A stretch of 64,000 nucleotides of DNA from an uncultured Christensenellaceae bacterium (GTDB lineage: Bacteria > Bacillota > Clostridia > Christensenellales > Borkfalkiaceae). The DNA lies in contig CAJUOY010000010.1 in NCBI GenBank assembly GCA_910588645.1, positions 3,070 through 67,069 on the forward strand, written 5' to 3'. Below, piece by piece: positions 42,067 to 49,199 of the stretch. The notes under the pieces are model-generated. The model was given only the letters and a program-made list of their open reading frames with translations, was not told the DNA's origin and made no database searches. A program made the position numbers and the translations under genes. Numbering within the stretch: position 1 is the stretch's first letter; each line of letters begins with the position of its first letter.

Positions 42067-43374
42067 ATGAACAGTTTCTTTTTAAAACAAAAATACGACG
42101 TATTGATTGTCGGCGCGGGCGTTGCGGGCTTGAACTGCGCGCTCCATTTGCCGACCGATAAAAGCGTGCTTATAATCTGTAAAGGCAGCCCCGAGGAGAG
42201 CGACAGCTATCTTGCGCAGGGCGGCATTTGCTGTATGCAGGGCGAAGAGGATTTTCAAAATTACTTCGACGATACAATGCGCGCGGGACACTTTGAAAAC
42301 GATCCCTCCGCGGTCGGATGTATGGTCCGTTCCTCGCCTTCAGTCATTGGCGAACTCTTGGACATCGGCGTGGATTTTGCCCGCAACGAGGACGGCTCGC
42401 TTGCCGTAACGCGCGAAGGCGGTCATTCCAAAAACCGCATATGCTTCCATAAGGATTGCACGGGACGCGAGATAACTTCCCGCCTTATGGGAAGCGTTTC
42501 CGCGCTTAAAAACGTTGATATATTGCCGTATACGACCATGCTCGATCTGATCGTCTGCGAAGGCGAGTGCGCGGGCGTCGCGGCCCTTGACAACGCTTCC
42601 GGAAAGGTGTTTGAGATCTTCGCGGATTATACCGTGCTTGCCTGCGGCGGCGTAGGCGGGGTGTTTGATTTCTCCACCAATTTCCGCCTGCTTACGGGCG
42701 ACGGCGTGGCAATATGCCTTAAACACGGCGTTGCGGTAGATCATGTGGAGTACATACAAATTCATCCCACGACGCTTTACACGGGCAGAAGCGACGAACG
42801 TTGTTTTCTTATTTCCGAGTCCGTCCGCGGCGAGGGCGCGCGTCTGTTGGATAAAAATTTCAACAGGTTTACCGATGAACTTCGTCCCCGAGACGTGGTT
42901 ACCGCGGCCATACTTCGCAAGATGAAAGAGGACAATACCCCGCACGTATGGCTCGATATGCGCGGCATATCCGCGGATGAAATTAAAAATCACTTCCCCA
43001 CGATAGTAAAAAAATGCCGCGAAGAGGGCTACGACGTATTCAAAGAATGCATACCCGTTGTGCCCGCGCAGCACTATTTTATGGGTGGCGTCCGCAGCGA
43101 TCTTGACGGAAGGACGACTATGCAAAGGCTGTACGCCGTGGGCGAAACCTGTTGCAACGGCATACACGGCGCCAACAGGCTGGCGTCCAATTCACTGTTG
43201 GAAAGCTTGCTGTTTGCAAAGCGCGCCGCGCTGAATATTGCCCGAAATTACAGGGCAATGAAGCCGTTACCCGCAGGATATGCGCAAGTCAATGAAAAAT
43301 ACGCCGATCCCAAGGCGATTTTAAAAAGTTATAAAAAACTGCTTTTGCAGGCGATAAAGGAGGCAAAAAAATGA
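42067..43374 (+). CDS. nadB: L-aspartate oxidase
   Basis: 435 residues. FAD fold VLIVGAGVAGLNCALHL at the N-terminus, SDSYLAQGGICC, the active-site HSKNRICFHKDCTGREI segment and C-terminal VGETCCNGIHGANRLASNSLLESLLF. It oxidises aspartate to iminoaspartate, the first step of de novo NAD synthesis; in anaerobes fumarate can be the electron acceptor. The C-terminal helical region is short, as in many Clostridia. There is no ribosome-binding site and only a short leader. The stop overlaps nadC as ATGA. Confidence 0.95.
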   Translation: MNSFFLKQKYDVLIVGAGVAGLNCALHLPTDKSVLIICKGSPEESDSYLAQGGICCMQGEEDFQNYFDDTMRAGHFENDPSAVGCMVRSSPSVIGELLDIGVDFARNEDGSLAVTREGGHSKNRICFHKDCTGREITSRLMGSVSALKNVDILPYTTMLDLIVCEGECAGVAALDNASGKVFEIFADYTVLACGGVGGVFDFSTNFRLLTGDGVAICLKHGVAVDHVEYIQIHPTTLYTGRSDERCFLISESVRGEGARLLDKNFNRFTDELRPRDVVTAAILRKMKEDNTPHVWLDMRGISADEIKNHFPTIVKKCREEGYDVFKECIPVVPAQHYFMGGVRSDLDGRTTMQRLYAVGETCCNGIHGANRLASNSLLESLLFAKRAALNIARNYRAMKPLPAGYAQVNEKYADPKAILKSYKKLLLQAIKEAKK

Positions 43375-44234
43375 CCGATCCCGTTACCTTGGCGCTCAAC
43401 GCCGACGAACTTATCAGATCCGCTTTAAGAGAAGATATTTCCACGGAGGACGTATCCACCAACGCGGTTATGCGCGAATACAGGGAGGGCAGCGTTCAGC
43501 TTATTTGCAAGCAGGACGGCGTTATATGCGGATTGGGCGTGTTTGCCCGCACCTTTGAAATTCTCGATAAAAACACCGCGATCAAGTTCTACGCAAAGGA
43601 CGGCGACAAAGTGCGTAAGTCACAGGTTATAGCCGATATAACGGGGGATATACGCGTTTTATTGCAGGGCGAAAGGACTGCGCTCAACTTTTTGCAGAGG
43701 ATGAGCGGCATTGCGACTTACACCTCTCAGGTTGCCGAACTTTTAAAGGGAAGCGGTACAAAGCTTTTGGATACGCGCAAGACCACGCCCAATATGCGGG
43801 TGTTTGAAAAATACGCGGTGCGTTGCGGCGGCGGGTATAACCACAGGTACAACCTTTCCGACGGAGTGCTTTTAAAGGACAACCATATAGGCGCGGCGGG
43901 CGGCGTTGCGGCAGCCGTAAAAGCGGCCAAGGAGTACTCCTCGTTCGTCAGAAAAATAGAGGTTGAGGTGGAAACTTTGGAACAGTGCCGCGAGGCCGTA
44001 GAAGCCGGCGCGGATATAATTATGCTCGACAATATGTCGCCGGAAGATATGAAAAAGGCCGTTGCGATGATCGGCGGCAGAGCGCTTACCGAGTGCAGTG
44101 GCAACGTGACCAAGGAAAATATAAAGTTAATTATTTCAACGGGAGTGGACTATGTTTCCAGCGGCGCGCTCACACATTCCGCGCCCATACTGGATCTGTC
44201 GCTTAAAAATCTGCGCCCGACGGAGGAGAGATGA
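43371..44234 (+). CDS. nadC: Nicotinate-nucleotide diphosphorylase (quinolinate PRTase)
   Basis: 287 residues. It has the LLQGERTALNFLQRMSGIAT helix, the KLLDTRKTTPNMRVFEKYAVRCGGGYNHR substrate loop, KDNHI, the VEVETLEQC strand and IMLDNMSP. It converts quinolinate and PRPP to nicotinate mononucleotide. The start overlaps nadB and the stop overlaps niaR, so all three are coupled. The quinolinate synthase gene nadA, usually in this operon, is not in the window. Confidence 0.97.
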   Translation: MTDPVTLALNADELIRSALREDISTEDVSTNAVMREYREGSVQLICKQDGVICGLGVFARTFEILDKNTAIKFYAKDGDKVRKSQVIADITGDIRVLLQGERTALNFLQRMSGIATYTSQVAELLKGSGTKLLDTRKTTPNMRVFEKYAVRCGGGYNHRYNLSDGVLLKDNHIGAAGGVAAAVKAAKEYSSFVRKIEVEVETLEQCREAVEAGADIIMLDNMSPEDMKKAVAMIGGRALTECSGNVTKENIKLIISTGVDYVSSGALTHSAPILDLSLKNLRPTEER

Positions 44235-44740
44235 AAGCCGCTCAACGCAGAGAGGAAATTTTCGGCATAATCAAAGGCTCGGAAAGTCCCGTATCCGCAA
44301 ATACTCTTGCGGAAAAGTTCGGGGTGTCCAGGCAGGTTATAGTGCAGGATATAGCCATTTTAAGGGCCAACGGCAATACGGTAACGGCGACCAACCGCGG
44401 GTACATGGCGGACGCCGGATCCTGCGCGTCCAGAATAATCAAGTGCCGCCATTCCCTTGAAGAACTGGTGGACGAGGGAATGCTTATAATCGACGCAGGC
44501 GGGCGTATAACGGACGTATCCGTAAACCACAGACTTTACGGTAAGATAAGCGCAAAGCTGGATTTGGAAACGCGCACGCACGTAGAGGAATTGTACCGCT
44601 CGCTAATGGCGGGCGCGTCAAAACCGCTTATGAGCGTAACGGACGGATACCACTATCATCTGATAACGGCGGAGGACGAGGAAACGCTTGACAGGATAGA
44701 ACAGCTTTTGAAGTCCCGCGGATATCTTATCGAGACGTAA
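44231..44740 (+). CDS. niaR: Niacin-responsive repressor NiaR
   Basis: 169 residues: an N-terminal helix-turn-helix (RREEIFGIIKGSESPVSANTLAEKFGVSRQVIVQDIAILRANG) and a 3H domain with the three conserved histidine regions (CRHSLEELVDEG, VNHRLYGKIS, DGYHYHL). The 3H domain binds nicotinic acid and metal, and the repressor then shuts off NAD synthesis and niacin uptake genes. It is the last gene of the operon it presumably controls. Confidence 0.93.
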   Translation: MKAAQRREEIFGIIKGSESPVSANTLAEKFGVSRQVIVQDIAILRANGNTVTATNRGYMADAGSCASRIIKCRHSLEELVDEGMLIIDAGGRITDVSVNHRLYGKISAKLDLETRTHVEELYRSLMAGASKPLMSVTDGYHYHLITAEDEETLDRIEQLLKSRGYLIET

Positions 44741-44807
44741 ATTAAATAAATTAGCTATAAATTTGGGTAAATCGTTGACAAAGCTGTTGTTTTTATGTTT
44801 ACATAAA

Positions 44808-44837
44808 AACGCGTCCTGACATTCGTCAAGACGCGTT
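44808..44837. terminator. Convergent terminator niaR/pnuC
   Basis: AACGCGTC/GACGCGTT with an inner TGAC/GTCA around ATTC. A second AT-rich hairpin TTTTATG/CATAAAA lies at 44791-44808. Confidence 0.75.
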
Positions 44838-44841
44838 AAAA

Positions 44842-45537
44842 TCATTTATTTGTTTCCTGTCGCTTTTTTCTCTTGGTCCAACAGATAAATGTATAAGTGT
44901 CGTTTAAAAGAAAAATCGAAAAGCAAACAACCAGCGACAGATAATTCAACTGCTGTGCAAGCGCCATAGACCAAAGCACTATAAGCACAATATCGTTCAA
45001 TATAAACGCCAGCGCGTAAGCGGGCACTCTGAGTATCATAAGGTACAGCGCGGTAAGGCTTGTCGCAACCGAAATTGTGCTTGTTATAAGGTTTGCGGTG
45101 TTGAAAGCTCTCAATATAAAGTAAAACGCGCACGTCACGCCCGCAACCAGCGGCACTAAAATGTATACGTGCTTTAACGAAAATTTGCCTATCTTAACTT
45201 CCGCCGCGCCCTTTTCCGAAGGATGCCGTATCCAGCTTATCAGCGAAGTTACAGCGCAGGGCAACTGCATACAAAGATATATTATCATCTCCCCGTAGTA
45301 CCTTGCAAAAAACGATACGGTTGAATAAATAATGCTGAAGCAGATCATAAGTATTATGCCGAACGCGTCCCCGCGCGCGGCGAATATCAGCGACGTCACC
45401 CCCAAAAGCGAAGTCGCAAGCGAGGCGTAGTCGGTATTCTTTACGGCAAAGAAGGACGCTATTATCGCGGTAAGGGAAAATATCCATAATACCCATTCGA
45501 ATTTAGTCAGGTTTTTAAAGGGGTTTCTAAGTTTCAA
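44842..45537 (-). CDS. pnuC: PnuC-family nicotinamide riboside transporter
   Basis: About 231 residues with seven hydrophobic helices. The SLLGVTSLIFAARGDAFGIILMI stretch is the conserved PnuC core and LNDTYTFICWTKRKKRQE a typical C-terminal end. PnuC-fold carriers move nicotinamide riboside, thiamine or riboflavin; convergence with nadBC-niaR favours the NAD precursor. The start at TTG 45537 is chosen because GAGG (in GTGAGG) lies 6-7 bases upstream; a GTG at 45549 would add four residues. A roughly 95-nt structured leader precedes it. Confidence 0.85.
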   Translation of the reverse strand: MKLRNPFKNLTKFEWVLWIFSLTAIIASFFAVKNTDYASLATSLLGVTSLIFAARGDAFGIILMICFSIIYSTVSFFARYYGEMIIYLCMQLPCAVTSLISWIRHPSEKGAAEVKIGKFSLKHVYILVPLVAGVTCAFYFILRAFNTANLITSTISVATSLTALYLMILRVPAYALAFILNDIVLIVLWSMALAQQLNYLSLVVCFSIFLLNDTYTFICWTKRKKRQETNK

Positions 45538-45631
45538 TTTTAGCCTCACAATAAAAAATCACCTTGACGGGCGTCTTCAAAGACCTAACGACGCTGTCCG
45601 GTGAGTATAGTAATTACCCGGTGGCAATTAC
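45538..45631 (-). ncRNA. Structured 5' leader of pnuC (riboswitch or attenuator candidate)
   Basis: The transcript should start near 45631. It begins with a 7-bp hairpin AGTAATT/AATTACT whose loop is GCCACCGGGT. Then follow TCACCGG, a GCGTC/GACGC hairpin and CCCGTCAAGGTGA. The loop CACC and CGGG can pair with downstream GGTG and CCCG, allowing a pseudoknot close to the ribosome-binding site. It does not fit the TPP, FMN or preQ1 consensus as I know them. NAD+-class riboswitches should be compared. Confidence 0.45.
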
Positions 45632-45637
45632 TTTATA

Positions 45638-45666
45638 AATATAAAATATAATTAAAAAATTGTCAA
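45638..45666 (-). promoter_or_regulatory. Promoter of pnuC
   Basis: Minus strand TTGACA (45661-45666), 17-bp spacer, TATATT (45638-45643). Confidence 0.85.
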
Positions 45667-45711
45667 GCGTTTTGCTTTTGTTCTATTGTCGGCGGTATTA
45701 AAATATCTGTA

Positions 45712-45800
45712 CCGAATTTTAATTCGGGATTGGCTGATATTAAAGTTTTATATACCTGAATTAAAATTTGGATATACTCAAATTATAATATTAATTTGAG
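45712..45800. promoter_or_regulatory. Operator-like inverted repeats before the XRE/ECF module
   Basis: CCGAATTTTAATTCGG (45712-45727), CTGAATTAAAATTTGG (45756-45771) and CTCAAATT...AATTTGAG (45777-45784/45793-45800) share the half-site AATTYGG/AATTTGAG. A TATAAT at 45784-45789 lies inside the last one. They are probable binding sites of the XRE protein that follows. Confidence 0.5.
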
Positions 45801-45807
45801 GTATATA

Positions 45808-46119
45808 ATGGATGGGCTTAACGAAAAACTCAGAGAGTTAATTAAAGCAAGCGGCTTGACTATTTACAAACTGACGGTTTTGGCCGGTTTGTCCGAAAAC
45901 ACCATTTACAATTGGTTCAATAAGGGCGCCGAACCTTCCGTCCACGCGTTGAAAGCAATTTGTCCGTATTTGAACATCACTTTGTCGGAATTATTTGCCG
46001 ACGATAAATGCGGAGAGCTTACTTTCAGCGAAAACGAATTGATTTCTTATTTCAGGGAGTTGTCAAACGAAAATAAATCGGTTATTATTAAATTGGCGAG
46101 AGACTTAAAAGAGAAATAA
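45808..46119 (+). CDS. XRE-family regulator of the ECF module
   Basis: 103 residues. Helix-turn-helix NEKLRELIKASGLTIYKLTVLAGLSENTIYNWFNKGAEPSVHALKAIC covers residues 4-52, followed by LNITLSELF. The C-terminal half is a helical tail (ENELISYFRELSNENKSVIIKLARDLKEK) common in regulators of mobile or accessory modules. The ATG at 45808 has GAGG six bases upstream; a TTG at 45796 in the same frame is less likely. The sigma-factor gene follows 28 bases later. Confidence 0.88.
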   Translation: MDGLNEKLRELIKASGLTIYKLTVLAGLSENTIYNWFNKGAEPSVHALKAICPYLNITLSELFADDKCGELTFSENELISYFRELSNENKSVIIKLARDLKEK

Positions 46120-46147
46120 ATTCAGAATTTACAAAAGAGAGCGGCAA

Positions 46148-46669
46148 ATGTCAAAATTTCGTAACGAAATAAACTCAATATTGCGCAAGCTGCAAAACGG
46201 CGATACTTCACAGCAAAAAGTTTTGTACGACGGCACGATAAACTATCTTAAAATGATAGCGTTAAGGTATGCCGTCGATAAAAACGACTGCGAAGATATT
46301 TTAAACGACGCATATTTCCGTATGTTCCGTTACATAAAATCGGCGGATACCGAGCGCGACGGCTATAACTGGATGTGCAAAATCGTGCAGAACGCCGCAT
46401 ACGATTTTAATAAAAAAGTTATGCCCTCGGTCCCGTTGGAAGATATTTCTTTGAAAGTCATCGTCGGCGACTATGAAGGCGACCTCATAGACAAAGACGA
46501 ATTGGTGCGTCATATGTTGGAGCTGTCGGAAGACGAACAAAAGCTTATATATTACAGATTTTACGAGGATATGTCGTATGATGAAATAGCCGAGAAAATC
46601 GGCACTAAAAAATCTACGGCGCATAAACGTATTGTCGCCGTGATTAAAAAGTTGCGTAAAATGTACTGA
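46148..46669 (+). CDS. ECF-type RNA polymerase sigma factor
   Basis: 173 residues. Region 2 is KMIALRYAVDKNDCEDILNDAYFRMFRYI (residues 37-65) and region 4 is LSEDEQKLIYYRFYEDMSYDEIAEKIGTKKSTAHKRIVAVIKKLRKMY. This is an extracytoplasmic-function-type sigma factor without region 3. AAGAGAG lies upstream. It follows the XRE gene, and a non-sigma-A promoter motif appears directly after its stop and again at 48348, so these are its likely targets. Confidence 0.9.
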   Translation: MSKFRNEINSILRKLQNGDTSQQKVLYDGTINYLKMIALRYAVDKNDCEDILNDAYFRMFRYIKSADTERDGYNWMCKIVQNAAYDFNKKVMPSVPLEDISLKVIVGDYEGDLIDKDELVRHMLELSEDEQKLIYYRFYEDMSYDEIAEKIGTKKSTAHKRIVAVIKKLRKMY

Positions 46670-46671
46670 CG

Positions 46672-46702
46672 GGTGGACGAAAAGTTTTATTTGGTAGTAT
46701 AT
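46672..46702 (+). promoter_or_regulatory. Candidate ECF-dependent promoter 1
   Basis: GGTGGACGAAA (46672-46682), 14 bp, GTATAT (46697-46702). The same motif GGTRGACGAAA-N14-GTATAT recurs at 48348-48378 and nowhere else that I could find. It drives the secreted C39-like protein and the membrane protein. Confidence 0.7.
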
Positions 46703-46730
46703 ATAATAAAATTTACACCAAGGAGAAAAT

Positions 46731-47579
46731 ATGGAAACATCAGTTTCAAGAAAAAGGGCGGGTATTGCAAGCCTTATACTTTCCGTTGCAATGGCCGCAA
46801 GCGCTCTGTTTTGTACAACGGGCGCGGTAAGTGCGTCGGCGGAAAGTAACCGGTATTCGGAGAATTACGACAACGCAGTGGCAACAAGGGTTGCATATGA
46901 TACGGAAGAAATTTATTATACCAGAAGAGAAGATACTCATATTAAAACCATAAAAGAAGTTCCTTTATATAGCCAATTTAACGAATATCCTAATTCTTGC
47001 GGGCCCACCGCTGGGGCGATAATAGTTGGTTTCTACGATGCGCAATATGAAAATCTTATTCCCAATTTTGATCCGTTATTACCTACTGGAGGTTTTAAAA
47101 GATTAGATAAAGAAACCATTCCCAAGGTAGTAGGCGAATTATACACACTTATGAGAACCAACGTGGACGACGTTGGCGTAAGCCAACCCGATTGTATTAA
47201 CGGGCTTAAAACTTACGTAAGAAATCACGGACAAAACCTCACCTACAACGATATTAAAAGCGGCTCAACCGTGAGCCAGCAAAAGGCGATAAACGCAGTA
47301 AACAACAATCACCCTTCAATAATCTTTTGCAGTAAAATGGATATATGCCAGTTCGGTGTATATAGCGGCAAAGATATGGTCGTTACTTCCCACTATGTAG
47401 GCGGGCACGTAGTTGTCGCGTTTGGCGTGTATACGGTAAAATATTACAACGGCACAAATAATTTCCGCACGGACGTGTATTTGGAAGTAGGCACCGGTAT
47501 TTCGGAGTACATACGCGGGTTTATGAAATTAAGTCAAACAGGGTGGTGCAACGGAGCTTACGAGGTAATCGTAAATTAA
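46731..47579 (+). CDS. Secreted C39-like cysteine-peptidase-fold protein
   Basis: 282 residues. A signal peptide (helix ASLILSVAMAASALF, likely cut after ASAES) is followed by a papain-like domain. The nucleophile C90 lies in YPNSCGPTAGAIIVGFYDA, and H226 in HYVGGHVVVAFGVY provides the histidine. This matches the C39-like family 2 fold seen in secreted bacterial proteins. AAGGAG precedes the ATG. It is the first gene behind the ECF-like promoter. Whether it cleaves peptides or cell-wall bridges is unknown. Confidence 0.85.
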   Translation: METSVSRKRAGIASLILSVAMAASALFCTTGAVSASAESNRYSENYDNAVATRVAYDTEEIYYTRREDTHIKTIKEVPLYSQFNEYPNSCGPTAGAIIVGFYDAQYENLIPNFDPLLPTGGFKRLDKETIPKVVGELYTLMRTNVDDVGVSQPDCINGLKTYVRNHGQNLTYNDIKSGSTVSQQKAINAVNNNHPSIIFCSKMDICQFGVYSGKDMVVTSHYVGGHVVVAFGVYTVKYYNGTNNFRTDVYLEVGTGISEYIRGFMKLSQTGWCNGAYEVIVN

Positions 47580-47589
47580 AGGAGAAATT

Positions 47590-48267
47590 ATGTCAAGAGA
47601 ACAGGAGTTCCGCAATTTAATAAAAGGTCAAAAGTCCGAAGCTAACGATCAGCTGTGGCAGCGCATCGAAGAGCAGCAGGGCGAACGCACCGTGGAACTC
47701 GGCTCCGTTCTGGCAAAACGCCGTTTGACCAAGTGGCAATTAGCTTTGGCTGTGTGCGTGCCCTTTGTCGTTATAGTTGCAATAATTCTTTCCGTCTGGT
47801 ATTTTGGCTTCAACAGTCATAAAATAAGATATTGCGTTGACGGCGAGTACTATTCTACTGTAACGGACGTTTCCGTAGAGCAATACGGCAAAGATAATAA
47901 TATAGATATTTTATATTTCGATTGGTATAAGTCGGCTTATGAATATGAATCAAAGCAACTGCGTTTAATTGATACTGAAGAAGTAATTTGTTTAAATGAA
48001 GTCTTGCTTGATAAAAATGGTAATTATATCTATTATTACGTTAATGAAACAAATACAGTAATAGATTTTATAGAATCAGATAAAATTATATGTACTGAAT
48101 CAGTAATGATAAATAACGTAAAAGTAATGGTGCATTATAGTTTTTCAAATGCAAGAGCTTATTTTATTTATAAAGATATTCACTATTATCTCGATATTGA
48201 ACTTGCTTCGCAACCGGAGTACGTACTTGAATTGGTTGAAAACCTATTAAAACCGGCAAAAAAATAA
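47590..48267 (+). CDS. Single-pass membrane protein, candidate anti-sigma factor
   Basis: 225 residues. A hydrophilic N-terminus of about 48 residues (FRNLIKGQKSEANDQLWQRI) is followed by one transmembrane helix (WQLALAVCVPFVVIVAIIL) and a tyrosine-rich extracellular domain of about 155 residues. The topology and operon position fit an ECF anti-sigma factor, but the zinc HxxxCxxC motif of the common class is absent. The second half is notably AT-rich compared with neighbours. Alternatives include an immunity or substrate-binding protein for the C39-like product. Confidence 0.75.
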   Translation: MSREQEFRNLIKGQKSEANDQLWQRIEEQQGERTVELGSVLAKRRLTKWQLALAVCVPFVVIVAIILSVWYFGFNSHKIRYCVDGEYYSTVTDVSVEQYGKDNNIDILYFDWYKSAYEYESKQLRLIDTEEVICLNEVLLDKNGNYIYYYVNETNTVIDFIESDKIICTESVMINNVKVMVHYSFSNARAYFIYKDIHYYLDIELASQPEYVLELVENLLKPAKK

Positions 48268-48288
48268 TATAAATGTCGATAAAAAAAC

Positions 48289-48324
48289 AAAGAGCGAGAT
48301 CCAAATAAAGGATTTCGCTCTTTT
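48289..48324 (+). terminator. Rho-independent terminator
   Basis: AAAGAGCGAGATCC pairs with GGATTTCGCTCTTT around AAATAAA, followed by T residues. Confidence 0.85.
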
Positions 48325-48347
48325 ATTGTTAAAAAAATTAATATTTT

Positions 48348-48378
48348 GGTAGACGAAACATAATTTTTAACAGTATAT
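48348..48378 (+). promoter_or_regulatory. Candidate ECF-dependent promoter 2
   Basis: GGTAGACGAAA (48348-48358), 14 bp, GTATAT (48373-48378), identical in layout to 46672-46702. About 125 nt lie between it and the next gene; that stretch contains the small hairpin TGCCA/TGGCA at 48459-48473. Confidence 0.65.
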
Positions 48379-48458
48379 AAAAATGTAAAAACAAAACAAA
48401 ATAAAAAAATATATGCCGGTTGTCGTGTAAAACGTTTTGGTCGAAACAACTCGATTTT

Positions 48459-48473
48459 TGCCAGAACTTGGCA
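48459..48473. repeat. Short inverted repeat TGCCA-GAACT-TGGCA
   Basis: A 5-bp inverted repeat upstream of the 60-aa gene. A longer relative CTGCCA-AATTA-TGGCAG lies downstream at 48698-48714, both followed by GGA. Confidence 0.5.
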
Positions 48474-48507
48474 GGACACAAGGTAAAAAATAAGATAAGA
48501 TTTAATT

Positions 48508-48690
48508 ATGGAAATTTTAATCCCTTTTATTGGTCATTTGTTTAATTACCTTACTGAACTTAATGAAGAAAAACCGAATGAATTCATTCACGGTCAAAAA
48601 TGCGCTCTTGTAGAATGTCTGGAATTTTTAAAGTTCAACGGATGTCAGGATTTGTTGGATTTCGATATCGAACAGCTTTTCCCTGTATAA
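48508..48690 (+). CDS. Small hypothetical protein (60 aa)
   Basis: 60 residues, acidic and helical (FNYLTELNEEKPNEF, KCALVECLEFLKF, LLDFDIEQLFPV), with two or three cysteines. No ribosome-binding site is visible. A TAAGAT box (48496-48501) ends six bases before the ATG, so a leaderless transcript is possible besides the ECF-type promoter upstream. Flanked by matching short inverted repeats. No family recognised. Confidence 0.6.
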   Translation: MEILIPFIGHLFNYLTELNEEKPNEFIHGQKCALVECLEFLKFNGCQDLLDFDIEQLFPV

Positions 48691-48697
48691 TTGCTTT

Positions 48698-48714
48698 CTG
48701 CCAAATTATGGCAG
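48698..48714. repeat. Inverted repeat CTGCCA-AATTA-TGGCAG
   Basis: A 6-bp perfect inverted repeat just after the 60-aa gene; relative of 48459-48473. It could be an operator of the next gene or a weak transcript end. Confidence 0.5.
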
Positions 48715-48770
48715 GAAAGAACCTTTCTTGAGTTCTATAATTTTATTGATTATTGCTTAAGAGGGACGAA

Positions 48771-49076
48771 ATGCAAAAGCTGAAAAAGGAAGAAGCGTAT
48801 ATCTTTGCGATGCTCGATGATTCCGATCAGGCCGCCCTCGCCGCTTTTGACAAATTATACGAACGCCTGTCAGACGATGATGAAATGCAAGGCACCGCAA
48901 AGCTGCCGATATTCGTAACAATTTATATTGATAGGTACGACGACTGTTATTTGTGGAAGTCTGCCGTCAATAATAACGTTTCCGAAAGAACTTTTTATCG
49001 TTACAGACACGAGTTTATCGACTGGTTTCATTTCTACTATAAAAAGGCGTTTAAGCAAAGTTCTCCTGCCGCATAA
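48771..49076 (+). CDS. Small helix-turn-helix-like protein
   Basis: 101 residues. The N-terminus is helical and acidic. The C-terminus (NNNVSERTFYRYRHEFIDWFHFYY) resembles the final helix-turn-helix of small phage/ICE-type activators (sigma-70 region 4-like). AGAGGGA precedes the ATG at 48771; an upstream ATG at 48753 has no such site. Similar proteins occur in clostridial accessory elements, hinting that this AT-rich stretch was acquired; this is inference. Confidence 0.7.
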   Translation: MQKLKKEEAYIFAMLDDSDQAALAAFDKLYERLSDDDEMQGTAKLPIFVTIYIDRYDDCYLWKSAVNNNVSERTFYRYRHEFIDWFHFYYKKAFKQSSPAA

Positions 49077-49093
49077 AATCAACATTCAATTTG

Positions 49094-49118
49094 CCCGTCG
49101 GTGCCCCGTCGGGTTTTT
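49094..49118 (+). terminator. Rho-independent terminator
   Basis: CCCGTCGG-TGCC-CCGTCGGG with one central T-T mismatch, followed by TTTTT. Confidence 0.8.
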
Positions 49119-49199
49119 ATAATTTTAAGGCATTAAAGTGCTAAATTTAACGGCCCGCGAATAAAAATATTTGATTATATTTTTATTCGCGGAAGGGCT

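Noticed and set aside
45538..45631. TPP or FMN riboswitch before the PnuC-family gene
   Set aside because: The conserved CUGAGA/ACCUGAUC elements of TPP and the FMN core are absent; kept only as an unclassified structured leader.
48268..49120. Prophage or integrative element remnant
   Set aside because: AT-rich DNA and an HTH-like small protein are suggestive, but no integrase, recombinase, transposase, attachment-site repeat or structural gene is present.
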